Assembly (NCBI GenBank): GCA_900545995.1
Contig: URBM01000078.1
Coordinates: forward strand, 1-9,310
Reading direction: 5' to 3'
Length of the DNA stretch: 9,310 nt
From: an uncultured Collinsella sp.
GTDB lineage: Bacteria; Actinomycetota; Coriobacteriia; Coriobacteriales; Coriobacteriaceae
Part shown: positions 1-6,703 of the stretch, in pieces
Position numbering within the stretch: the stretch's first letter is position 1
Layout of the letters: the number at the start of each line of letters is the position of its first letter
The notes under the pieces: generated by a model
What the model was told of the DNA's origin: nothing
The model's database searches: none
What the model saw: the letters and a program-made list of their open reading frames with translations, nothing else
Program-made: the position numbers and the translations under genes

Positions 1-34
1 GTCTCGTGGGCTCGGAGATGTGTATAAGAGACAG
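1..34 (+). other. Illumina Nextera read-2 adapter (non-genomic)
   Basis: Bases 1-15 read GTCTCGTGGGCTCGG. Bases 16-34 read AGATGTGTATAAGAGACAG, the 19-bp Tn5 mosaic end. Together they are the standard Nextera/Tn5 tagmentation read-2 adapter. This is library sequence left on a contig end, not a mobile element of the organism. Genomic sequence starts at about base 35. Confidence 0.97.
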
Positions 35-79
35 GGGCTGATGTGGGGGCACGTGGCTGTTGCGGGCCCTGATCCCGGC

Positions 80-108
80 GGCGGCTTCGGCGCTTTGCGC
101 CTGCCGCC
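80..108. other. GC-rich stem-loop upstream of ogt
   Basis: GGCGGC (80-85) pairs with GCCGCC (103-108), and inside it GGCGC (89-93) pairs with GCGCC (97-101) around a TTT loop. It is followed by TTGGGGG rather than a T-run, so it is not a classic intrinsic terminator. It may end the gene lost beyond the contig edge. The rest of 35-225 has no recognisable gene; a short open frame at 35-169 has no familiar features. Confidence 0.35.
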
Positions 109-225
109 TTGGGGGACTGTGGGGCGCGGCCGGCAGCTGCGGCGCGTTCGCGCCTGCTGCCTAGGGTGACTTTGGGGTCGATTGGGGTTGTCTGCACAAT
201 TCGCGGTATTATGTTGCGGAGTTTT

Positions 226-233
226 GAAAGGAG
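226..233 (+). promoter_or_regulatory. Ribosome binding site of ogt
   Basis: GAAAGGAG lies 6-7 bases before the GTG at 240. It is the reason for choosing this non-ATG start; no in-frame ATG sits closer to a Shine-Dalgarno sequence. Confidence 0.75.
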
Positions 234-239
234 CCGCTG

Positions 240-818
240 GTGGTCACGACGACGTTTGCTTCGCCTTTGGGCGAAATCTTGCTTGCCGCTGATGGCCGCG
301 GTCTGACGGGACTTTGGTTTGAGGGGCAGGAGCATTTTGGCTCCACGCTTCTCCGGGAAGACTCCGAACATGTTGAAGGCGCCGATGCGGTTTCTGGTGC
401 TGGCGGCATGTCTTCGGTGAATCCGACAAACGGTGCTGCCTCGTCGGTACTTGAGCGTTCTTGGGCTTGGCTGAATGCTTATTTTGCGGGGCAGGAGCCT
501 CGGTTTACGCCGCCGTTGCATATGATTGGCACGGCGTTTCAGCGCGAGGTTTGGTTTGAGCTGCTTTCTATCCCACGTGGCGAGGTCGCTACGTATGGCG
601 AGATCGCCCAGCGTGTTGCGGCTCGACATCGTGTACCGGGAAACGAAGCACCCGTTGCGTCTCCCCGTGCCGTGGGGGCCGCGGTCGCGCGTAATCCCAT
701 TTCGATTATTGTGCCGTGCCATCGCGTGGTTGCCGCCGACGGCTCGCTTAACGGATATGCCGGCGGGCTTGATCGCAAGGAGTGGCTGCTGCGGCTTGAG
801 GGCGCGTACGAGGAGTAA
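240..818 (+). CDS. ogt: Methylated-DNA--[protein]-cysteine S-methyltransferase (O6-alkylguanine repair)
   Basis: This cytoplasmic suicide repair protein moves an alkyl group from O6-alkylguanine in DNA onto its own cysteine. The 192-residue product has the family's C-terminal DNA-binding half. An FQREVWFELLSIPRGEVATYGEIA block (helix-turn-helix region, about residues 100-123) is followed by RAVGAAVARNP (143-153), the active-site motif PCHRV with acceptor Cys160, and the downstream GYAGGLDRKEWLL (172-184). Start is GTG with a good ribosome binding site. The N-terminal half carries a low-complexity Ser/Gly/Asn stretch (about residues 39-66), and there is an extra segment of about ten residues (about 129-140) between the YGEIA helix and RAVG. 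Both make it longer than the usual 150-170 residues. It is monocistronic here, read towards the repeat array. No Ada-type promoter site was recognised. The Ogt/MGMT assignment is secure; the exact alkyl preference is not visible. Confidence 0.95.
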   Translation: MVTTTFASPLGEILLAADGRGLTGLWFEGQEHFGSTLLREDSEHVEGADAVSGAGGMSSVNPTNGAASSVLERSWAWLNAYFAGQEPRFTPPLHMIGTAFQREVWFELLSIPRGEVATYGEIAQRVAARHRVPGNEAPVASPRAVGAAVARNPISIIVPCHRVVAADGSLNGYAGGLDRKEWLLRLEGAYEE

Positions 819-840
819 CACTCGAGCGCTTTGCATAGCC

Positions 841-997
841 AAGATGCCGTGAAAGAACGGGACATGCTTTCCGAATGGAGGCTCAGACGGAAACTACGTC
901 CCGGAATTCCGTTTTAAAGCGGGATGCGCTTTCCGAATGGCGTTCCAAGCGGAAACCGTGTCCCGGAATACAGCCTCAGAGTGGGACGCCGTTTCCG
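841..997. repeat. 62-bp tandem array of inverted GGGAC-N4-TTTCCG arms (2.5 units)
   Basis: Five 15-bp arms lie at 859-873, 888-902 (inverted), 921-935, 950-964 (inverted) and 983-997. All fit GGGAC-N4-TTTCCG, except that the third has T at position 5. Direct arms start at 859, 921 and 983, exactly 62 bp apart. Within a unit the facing arms are 14 bp apart and can form a hairpin; 18 bp separate successive units. The four central bases differ in every arm (ATGC, GTAG, GCGC, ACGG, GCCG) while the flanks are kept. The sequences between arms also share bits, such as AATGG after direct arms and GGAAT after inverted arms. It fills the gap between ogt and the ClC remnant. It resembles an intergenic palindromic (REP/BIME-like) element, not a CRISPR array. 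Confidence 0.85.
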
Positions 998-1024
998 GCT
1001 GAGACCACCTGCCTGGACATCGAT

Positions 1025-1240
1025 CTACGCCCGCTCCTGCAGGGCGTAGATGGACTTATCCATGTTGAACAGGTAAGCCACAACGCAGACGATGAAGAAC
1101 GCCGGCAGATTACCGAAACCGAAGACCTCGCAACCGATAAGGATGGTCGTGAGCAGCGTGTTGGTGGCGCTGCCAAAGACGGCTGCGTAGCCCAGTGCGG
1201 CGCAGAGCTCGACGGGCATGCCGAGTTGAGCCTCGTTATG
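1025..1240 (-). pseudogene. C-terminal remnant of a ClC-type chloride channel/antiporter
   Basis: Reading on the minus strand, the frame ending at TAG 1027-1025 encodes about 70 residues that begin near HNEAQLGMPVELCAALGYAAV. They continue through GSATNTLL, CEVFGFGNLPAFFIVCVVAYLF and end in KSIYALQERA. This matches the last transmembrane helices and tail of ClC-family channels (the GSATNT and EVFG..LP.FF..C..AY.F pattern). The rest of the channel, normally about 400 residues, is missing: upstream of about 1240 the homology changes, in a different frame, to an Abi_2 gene. An internal ATG at 1219 could start a 64-residue peptide, but no ribosome binding site is evident. I therefore read it as a dead fragment. 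The exact left limit of the homology is uncertain by about 15 bases. Confidence 0.65.
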
Positions 1241-1599
1241 GCGACATCTGGGTAACAGAAAGGCCCGCGTTCCTCAGAGGCAAGATAGGCAATTCTGCTT
1301 CTGAGGTAGATCTCAATTCTGCCGACCGCACTGCCGACCGCATCAAACATTAACTGCCGGAGGGCTCGGTCAAATTCATACGTGTAGATGATGGTTTCGA
1401 ATGTTGTGCCTTCGCGAAAGATGGTAATCCCGGACTTGCATTTGGTTTTGTAGGGAAACCAGTAGGCCGACAGTCTGTAGTGGTTGGCTTCGACCAAAGC
1501 TCGCTCGAGTTCGCTTTGATCAGAGCACTCAAGACCCTTGTTTTCTGTCAATAGTGCTATTTGTTCGTTGATGGATATCCGCGACTTCTGGTATTTCAT
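1241..1599 (-). pseudogene. Truncated Abi_2 (AbiD/AbiF-like) abortive-infection gene, N-terminal part
   Basis: The start ATG at 1599 is preceded by AAGAGG, and the first ~120 residues look like the Abi_2 family (PF07751). Visible features are ISINEQIALLTENKGLEC (8-25), the NHYRLSAYWFPYK block (39-51), GTTFETIIYTYEFDRALRQL (64-83) and the VGRIEIYLRSRIAYL helix (92-106). Family members are about 300 residues and carry a HEPN-type RNase motif (R-x4-6-H) in the C-terminal half; that half is absent. After residue ~120 (CYPDVA) the frame continues for 87 unrelated residues to a stop at 976-978, out of frame across the ClC remnant. The gene is therefore probably inactive as a toxin or phage-exclusion factor. 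It is oriented as if it had replaced the 5' part of the ClC gene. A natural deletion or insertion and an assembly chimera both fit. Confidence 0.75.
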
Positions 1600-1770
1600 T
1601 TAAGCCTCTTGATAGAAAAAGAGCTGGAGTTGCGCATCGTTGAGAGGCTTTCCAGCTTTAGCAAAACAAACTCATAAGATGCGACGGGCCGCGTCAAGAT
1701 AATTACCGGACGGCCTAGGAGGCGGCTGGTTGACTGGCCTAAAACCTGATGCACGGGGCGGCGCTCCACG
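1600..1770. other. Intergenic gap between the GyrI-like gene and the Abi fragment
   Basis: No gene is supported here. On the minus strand GCTGGA (1655-1650) can pair with TCCAGC (1627-1622) around a 22-base loop and is followed by TCTTTTTCT, so a weak terminator for the GyrI-like gene is possible. No clear promoter for the Abi fragment was seen. Confidence 0.35.
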
Positions 1771-2409
1771 CTATTCAGCGCGCTTGATGGGATGACGAAC
1801 CACAGTCTTAAGTTTCTCCGGCGCACACTTGCGTGGATCGGAGAGATAGATTTCGTGATGTAAACGGGTGTCTGAGAAGTCGGGGACATAGCCCTGCTCG
1901 GTCGCATATTCATGCATGGCGTCTACGGTTGCCGGCTCGCTGTCGTAGGGTCCGGTATGCATGCATTGAACGCAGAGACCCTCGTCAACTTTAAGCAGCT
2001 CGACGGCAGAAAAGTCCAGTTTCTTTTTGGCCGTGGCTTCCGCGACCGCCCAGTCAAAGTCATCTCGGGTGACGAAATCGGGCAGGCGGATGCACGAGAT
2101 AAAGTTGAAATCATCCTTGCGTACATAATCGATGTCGCCGCTCGGGGAGTCTTGCCACCAGAAGCCCTCGAGCGGCGGTACCACAAAGTCGAAATAGCCC
2201 TCGATGCTCCTTGAGCCTTTCTTCGACATCTTGACGGTATAGGCGATGCCGTAAAGCAGCGGCAGGGCGTTTTGATACTCGCCACCTTCGGTATTTGGGT
2301 CGCCCTTTCCGCGAACGGCAACGTAGCTCATAGGCGGGACAGTTACGATACTCGGCTTGCTCGCAGGTCCGTAGAGCTCCTTGCATTCCTTCTTAAAGTC
2401 GAACGCCAT
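1771..2409 (-). CDS. GyrI-like small-molecule-binding domain protein
   Basis: This is a 212-residue soluble protein of the GyrI-like family (PF06445; the stand-alone COG4832 type). The fold binds small ligands in BmrR and Rob, and in E. coli GyrI/SbmC it antagonises DNA gyrase poisons. Recognisable points are the opening FDFKKECKELYGP, the strand PPMSYVAVRGKGDPN (25-39), EGGEYQNALPLLYGIAYTVK (41-60), GFWW (82-85), and the C-terminal RLHHEIYLSDPRKCAPEKLK (182-201), which is typical of this subgroup. There is no DNA-binding domain, signal peptide or membrane segment, so it is a cytoplasmic binder rather than a regulator. ATG 2409 is preceded by AGAAAGG. A LexA-like palindrome lies 57 bp upstream (2466-2479). 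The family call is firm; the ligand and any gyrase role are unknown. Confidence 0.88.
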   Translation of the reverse strand: MAFDFKKECKELYGPASKPSIVTVPPMSYVAVRGKGDPNTEGGEYQNALPLLYGIAYTVKMSKKGSRSIEGYFDFVVPPLEGFWWQDSPSGDIDYVRKDDFNFISCIRLPDFVTRDDFDWAVAEATAKKKLDFSAVELLKVDEGLCVQCMHTGPYDSEPATVDAMHEYATEQGYVPDFSDTRLHHEIYLSDPRKCAPEKLKTVVRHPIKRAE

Positions 2410-2450
2410 GTTGGCCGCCTTTCTGCGTATTGGCCTGCTTAGATAGCGGA

Positions 2451-2461
2451 ATCATATCATA
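2451..2461 (-). promoter_or_regulatory. Candidate -10 element(s) of the GyrI-like gene
   Basis: Two overlapping TATGAT hexamers read on the minus strand at 2461-2456 and 2456-2451, about 42-47 bp before the ATG. No good -35 hexamer is seen at 16-18 bp, so promoter strength is uncertain. The LexA-like palindrome begins five bases upstream of the first hexamer. Confidence 0.45.
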
Positions 2462-2465
2462 GAAA

Positions 2466-2479
2466 CGAACAGCTGTTCG
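2466..2479. promoter_or_regulatory. LexA-type SOS box (perfect 14-bp palindrome)
   Basis: The sequence is CGAACAGCTGTTCG, a perfect palindrome. It fits the actinobacterial LexA pattern TCGAAC-N4-GTTCGA with one outer mismatch, and nearly fits the Bacillus box CGAACRNRYGTTCG. It sits in the -10/-35 spacer region of the presumed GyrI-like promoter, where a repressor would block transcription. Confidence 0.6.
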
Positions 2480-2597
2480 AATGATTTGGCTGACAGATTG
2501 AGATGCGTGCGTTGTGTTTGGCGGTCGACCTGACCCCGTCGATGATTTCTCTGCCTCCCCGGCGCCTCATCTATAGCTGCCGTTTCCCCATATAGAA

Positions 2598-2630
2598 CCT
2601 GCCAAAATGAACCCGTCCCTTTTTGGTCGG
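2598..2630 (-). repeat. GGGACAGG-loop hairpin repeat, copy 1 (inverted)
   Basis: On the minus strand it reads CCGACCAAAAAGGG, then ACGGGTTCATTTTGGCAGG: arms of about 10 bp around a GGGACGGGTTCA loop. It aligns to 6154-6187 and 6616-6648 with only a few differences, but in the opposite orientation. Weak similarity to the second half of those composites continues on its minus-strand side (2597 down to about 2575; the shared pattern is T-T-TAT-TGGG-AAACG-C). It lies just upstream of the ABC operon. Confidence 0.8.
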
Positions 2631-2641
2631 TGCGAAATGGG

Positions 2642-2647
2642 TAATAC
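2642..2647 (+). promoter_or_regulatory. Possible -10 of the ABC transporter operon
   Basis: TAATAC lies 33 bp before the ATPase ATG. The best upstream partner is a poor TTTTTG at about 16 bp, inside the hairpin repeat. This is the only promoter-like site between the repeat and the gene. Confidence 0.25.
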
Positions 2648-2680
2648 TAAAGAGTTATCCGACCAGATGGGAACCGATCG

Positions 2681-3382
<702 letters not shown>

Positions 3383-3387
3383 CGCCC

Positions 3388-6153
3388 ATGGACCAAGACC
3401 GCCAAAACAGCCAACGCCGCGACGCGCGGAACACGGAGCGCGAGCAGGATTTTACGACCTACCGCACTGCCCAAAGCTCAAACGACATGGTGCCCACGGT
3501 GTTTCGCCGCGGTGTCTACCGCACGATTCGCGGCAGCCTCAAACGCTTCTTGTCCATCGTCGTGATCACTGCGCTCGGCGTGAGCGTGATGTGCGGCCTC
3601 AAGGCGGGTTGCGAGGACCTGTGCGATTCGGTTGATGCCTACTTCGACCAGCAGAATGTCTATGACATTAACGTGCAGTCGACCTATGGCCTGACTGACG
3701 ATGATCTCGACGCCATCCAAGAGGTCGATGGCGTCGAAACGGCCGAGGGCATCTACACCGAGACCGCCTACACCGCCGTGGGCACAACGCGCGAGCGCGT
3801 GGTCGTGCAAAGTCTCTCCAAGGAGAACATCGATCAGCCGGTGCTCGTGAACGGCGATTTGCCCGAGAGCGCCGATGAGGTCGCGGTGACTTCGAAGTTC
3901 CTGAAGGCTTCGGGCAAAAAGCTCGGCGATACGGTGAGTTTTGCCGCCAATGACGCGAGCTCGTCGAACCAAAGCGCCAAGGACCAGTTTGCCGCGGGCG
4001 ATTACACCATTACGGCCGAGGTCCTCGACCCCACTGATGTAAGTTCTGACTCGACGGTCAACGCCTTTCGCGCTGCTTCGGCGGCGGACTATAAGTTCTA
4101 TGTGAGCGAGGACGCCGCGACATCTTCTTCCTACTCCGCGATCCACGTGGTCGTCGAGGGAGCCAAGAGCCTCAACTCCTATTCGGATGCTTACGCGGCA
4201 AAGATCAACAAGGTCAAGGGCAATATAGAGAAGATCCGCGAGGAGCGTGAGAAGGCGCGCGCCCAGGAGCTGACGGTCGACACGCCGACAAGCTTGGATG
4301 CGGCCGAGCGTCAGGCCGCCATGCTCTTTGGGATCGAGCAGGACAACATCAATCGCATGGCCGAGGGCAGCGAGGAGCGCGTGCAAGCGCAGGCCGACCT
4401 GGATCAGCGCCGCGCCGCCGCCGACCAGCAGTTTGCCGATGCCCGCGCCGAGCTTTCCGATCTGGGCGAATGCACCTGGTACATCCAGGACCGCGGCAAT
4501 ATCGCAAGCTACTCGAGCGTGGAGAGCGATAGCTCGTCAATTGAGGCTATCGCCACGGTGTTCCCGTTCATCTTCTTTATCGTCGCCGTGCTCATCAGCC
4601 TTACCACCGCCACACGCATGGTCGAGGAGGAGCGCACACTCATCGGCCTGTATAAGGCGCTCGGCTATTCGCGCGGGCGCATCCTGTCCAAATACGTGGA
4701 CTACGCGCTGTGGGCTTGTCTGATCGGCGGCGTGCTCGGCAACATCATCGGATTTGTGGGCCTGCCGCTGTTCCTGTTTACGGTGTTCGACGACATGTAC
4801 TCGCTGCCCCAGATGCTACTTTCGTACGACATCGTGTCCTCGATCGTTTCGGTGGCGCTGTTTGCCGTGGGCGTGGTGGGCGCCACGATTATCGCCTGCC
4901 GCCACGAGATGGCCGAGACCCCGGCCTCGCTCATGCGCCCCAAGGCCCCGCGCGCCGGCTCGCGTATCTTGCTCGAGCGCATCGGCTTTATCTGGCGCCG
5001 CATGGGCTTTTTGAACAAGGTGGCAGCACGTAACCTGTTCCGCTACAAAAAGCGCGCCTTTATGACCATCTTCGGCATCGCGGGCTGTACGGCGCTCGTG
5101 ATCTGCGGCATGGGCATTCGTGATACGTCGGTCGCGCTTTCGCCCAAGCAGTACGGGCATATCACGCGCTACGACCTGCTGGCGGTTGCCAATCCCGACG
5201 ATTTTTCGCAGACGTGCGCGGCGCTCGACGAGCGAAGCGCAGCCAAGGATTCCGACGTGACCGTGACTTCGACGCTGCCGATCATGACCGACAACGTCAC
5301 CTTTACATTCGGCGGAAAGAGCGAGACCGTGCAGCTGATCGTGGTGCCCGATGACCGCACGAACGACCTGGACGACTATGTTCGCCTTGAGGATGAGTCC
5401 AAAGAGCCTCTATCTTTGCGCGACGGAGATGTGTATCTAAGCAAGAGTTCACAGCTGGTACTGGGGATTCAACCGGGCGATACGGCACACGTCCAGGATT
5501 CGTCGCTCAATGTAGCCAAGGTCAAAGTCAGCGACATTTCGCTCAACTATCTGGGCAACACGCTTTACATGACGCAGGGCACCTATGAGCGCGCGTTTGG
5601 GCGCAGCGTTCGCCTCAATGGCATCTTTGCGCTGCTCAAGGGTTCGTCGGCCGACCAGATTGCGTTTAGCAAGAAGCTTAAGAGTGACGGCTGGCTTTCG
5701 ATTTCGAGCACGGCCGAGCATTGGGAGAACTTTGAGGCGAACTTCACTATTATCAATTCCGTCGTGGTGCTCGTGACCTTTATGGCGGCGTGCCTGTCGT
5801 TTGTGGTGGTGTTTACGCTGTCCAACACGAATATCTCCGAGCGCGAGCGCGAGCTGGCGACCATCAAGGTGCTTGGTTTCCGCCGTGGCGAGGTGCACCA
5901 TTACGTCAACAAGGAGACGTTGATCCTCACGGCAATTGGCGCCGCGCTGGGCGTGCCACTGGGCGGCTTGCTGGCCGAGAGTTTTACGTACATTTTGCAG
6001 ATGCCGTCGCTGTACTTTGATGTTGAGGTCGAGCCGCTAAGCTACGTGCTCGCCGTGGTGCTGGCCTTTGCGTTCACAATCATCGTCAACCTCGCGACCA
6101 ACCGAACGCTCAACAAGATCGACATGGTCGGCGCCCTCAAAAGCGCCGAGTAG
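3388..6153 (+). CDS. FtsX-domain ABC transporter permease (two FtsX domains)
   Basis: This 921-residue membrane partner of the preceding ATPase has a Ser/Arg/Asp-rich cytoplasmic start and TM1 at about residues 53-73 (RFLSIVVITALGVSVMCGL). A ~300-residue extracellular domain ends in an Ala/Glu/Arg/Gln-rich, probably coiled-coil stretch (about 275-360). Three TMs follow (388-408, 438-464, 483-503), forming FtsX domain 1 with the cytoplasmic ERTLIGLYKALGYSRGRI coupling element. Next come TM5 (555-576), a second extracellular domain (580-785) and three TMs (789-811, 843-864, 884-904), forming FtsX domain 2 with ERELATIKVLGFRRGEV. This 1+3+1+3 layout is that of Gram-positive double-FtsX permeases. 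A GTG at 3376 would add four residues and overlap the ATPase stop; ATG 3388 is preferred. The cargo is not deducible. An intrinsic terminator follows immediately. Confidence 0.93.
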   Translation: MDQDRQNSQRRDARNTEREQDFTTYRTAQSSNDMVPTVFRRGVYRTIRGSLKRFLSIVVITALGVSVMCGLKAGCEDLCDSVDAYFDQQNVYDINVQSTYGLTDDDLDAIQEVDGVETAEGIYTETAYTAVGTTRERVVVQSLSKENIDQPVLVNGDLPESADEVAVTSKFLKASGKKLGDTVSFAANDASSSNQSAKDQFAAGDYTITAEVLDPTDVSSDSTVNAFRAASAADYKFYVSEDAATSSSYSAIHVVVEGAKSLNSYSDAYAAKINKVKGNIEKIREEREKARAQELTVDTPTSLDAAERQAAMLFGIEQDNINRMAEGSEERVQAQADLDQRRAAADQQFADARAELSDLGECTWYIQDRGNIASYSSVESDSSSIEAIATVFPFIFFIVAVLISLTTATRMVEEERTLIGLYKALGYSRGRILSKYVDYALWACLIGGVLGNIIGFVGLPLFLFTVFDDMYSLPQMLLSYDIVSSIVSVALFAVGVVGATIIACRHEMAETPASLMRPKAPRAGSRILLERIGFIWRRMGFLNKVAARNLFRYKKRAFMTIFGIAGCTALVICGMGIRDTSVALSPKQYGHITRYDLLAVANPDDFSQTCAALDERSAAKDSDVTVTSTLPIMTDNVTFTFGGKSETVQLIVVPDDRTNDLDDYVRLEDESKEPLSLRDGDVYLSKSSQLVLGIQPGDTAHVQDSSLNVAKVKVSDISLNYLGNTLYMTQGTYERAFGRSVRLNGIFALLKGSSADQIAFSKKLKSDGWLSISSTAEHWENFEANFTIINSVVVLVTFMAACLSFVVVFTLSNTNISERERELATIKVLGFRRGEVHHYVNKETLILTAIGAALGVPLGGLLAESFTYILQMPSLYFDVEVEPLSYVLAVVLAFAFTIIVNLATNRTLNKIDMVGALKSAE

Positions 6154-6195
6154 CCTACCAAAAAGGGACAGGTTCATTTTTGGTAGGTTTTATCT
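6154..6195 (+). terminator. Intrinsic terminator of the ABC operon
   Basis: CCTACCAAAAA (6154-6164) and TTTTTGGTAGG (6177-6187) form a perfect 11-bp stem around the loop GGGACAGGTTCA, followed by TTTTATCT. It begins immediately after the permease stop codon. The same sequence is copy 2 of the hairpin repeat, so a dispersed repeat appears to serve as the terminator. Confidence 0.75.
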
Positions 6196-6199
6196 GGGC

Positions 6200-6233
6200 A
6201 AACGCCGGGCAACAATTAGGTGGCCCGGCGTTT
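6200..6233. terminator. Second hairpin, possible terminator for the small minus-strand gene
   Basis: A perfect 11-bp GC-rich stem (AAACGCCGGGC/GCCCGGCGTTT) with a 12-base loop. It lies 43 bases downstream of the minus-strand stop at 6276. There is no strong T-run on either side, so it may act only as a pause or mRNA-end stabiliser. Confidence 0.4.
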
Positions 6234-6275
6234 GTTACTTTGTTTGACTATGGGCGCGTGTGTTGTTTGGCACCT

Positions 6276-6596
6276 TTACTGATCAATCCAGTGCTGCGCA
6301 TAGCTCTTAATTTCCTCGGTAAAACCGTCAAGGTCGTCAAGAGTGATCACGTTGTCGATAAGTAAGTTGGCTATCTCGCGGTGCATTGTGCTGCGGCGAA
6401 TGTCGGTTGCTATTACGCCTGAGGACAGCTTGTCCCTATTGATACGTTCTTCTAGTGCCCAAAATCTACTGGACGCTTCGCCGCTGCCGTTCAGTATCTC
6501 GACGTACTGGTCGATGAGCTCCTCCATATGGCGCTCTTGCCATTCAGGGAGTAGCTTCTTAAACAGTTTCCAGTCGCTTTCGGCTACGTCTCGCAT
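6276..6596 (-). CDS. Small conserved soluble protein of unknown function
   Basis: 106 residues, starting at MRDVAESDWKLFKKLLPEW. ATG 6596 was chosen because GGAGG lies at 6605-6601, four bases upstream. A longer frame from 6623 would start inside the neighbouring repeat and overlap that ribosome binding site. The protein is charged and probably all helical, with FWALEERINRDK (45-56), RRSTMHREIANLL (67-79) and ITLDDLDGF (84-92) as likely conserved blocks. It has no membrane segment, signal peptide or Cys. Short proteins with a similar (D-x-SDWKLF...EWQ...FW.LE.RI) pattern occur in Firmicutes and Actinobacteria, and I recall some being auto-named 'multidrug transporter', which a soluble 106-residue chain does not support. 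It lies 100 bp downstream of merR on the same strand, so the two may be cotranscribed. It is flanked by direct repeats. Confidence 0.75.
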   Translation of the reverse strand: MRDVAESDWKLFKKLLPEWQERHMEELIDQYVEILNGSGEASSRFWALEERINRDKLSSGVIATDIRRSTMHREIANLLIDNVITLDDLDGFTEEIKSYAQHWIDQ

Positions 6597-6615
6597 ATTT
6601 CCTCCGCTCGTCAAA

Positions 6616-6703
6616 CCTGTCAAAAAGGGACAGGTTTATTTTGGCAGGTTTTATCTGCGCAAACGCCGAGCGGCCCACGGGCTGCCCGGCGTTTGCTACT
6701 TTG
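6616..6703 (+). repeat. Double-hairpin composite repeat, right copy
   Basis: Hairpin 1 is at 6616-6648 (CCTGTCAAAA/TTTTGGCAGG with one wobble; loop GGGACAGGTTTA less one T in the arm). Then come TTTTATCTGCGC and hairpin 2 with AAACGCCG (6661-6668) pairing with CGGCGTTT (6687-6694), ending GCTACTTTG. The right end overlaps the last codons and stop of merR (stop 6698-6696). On the minus strand CCTGTC-CCTTTTT-GACAGG is an alternative compact stem just before the ribosome binding site of the small gene. Confidence 0.85.
6661..6694 (-). terminator. Hairpin at the merR 3' end
   Basis: The stem AAACGCCG/CGGCGTTT begins two bases after the merR stop on the minus strand. It has further inner pairing (GGCCC with GGGCT) but no U-rich tail, so it is a possible attenuator or terminator between merR and the small gene. 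Confidence 0.4.

Larger units (their letters stand above)
6154..6242 (+). repeat. Double-hairpin composite repeat, left copy
   Basis: About 89 bp: hairpin 1 (6154-6187), the linker TTTTATCTGGGC, then hairpin 2 with AAACGCCGGGC (6200-6210) pairing perfectly with GCCCGGCGTTT (6223-6233), ending GTTACTTTG. It aligns along its length with 6616-6703. Only the loop of hairpin 2 differs substantially. Confidence 0.85.

Noticed and set aside
1..34. Tn5-like transposon end in the genome
   Set aside because: The 15 bases before the mosaic end are the synthetic read-2 primer sequence, so it is library adapter.
35..169. C-terminal end of an upstream gene read in from the contig edge
   Set aside because: The frame is open, but its product is Gly/Arg/Pro-rich with no recognisable pattern, and only about 44 codons are available.
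841..997. CRISPR array
   Set aside because: The repeated arms are 15 bp, alternate in orientation, are separated by 14 and 18 bp with partly shared spacers, and no cas gene is near.
875..1255. 126-codon open frame on the plus strand across the repeat array and ClC remnant
   Set aside because: Its first part is translated repeat and the rest is antisense to the ClC tail; no start signal.
3478..4386. 302-codon open frame on the minus strand inside the permease gene
   Set aside because: Antisense shadow of a high-GC gene. The product is a His/Leu/Val/Arg mix with no motif, while the plus strand encodes a clear FtsX permease.
6597..6623. N-terminal extension of the small protein (start at 6623)
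   Set aside because: It would start within the repeat and cover the GGAGG that serves the ATG at 6596.
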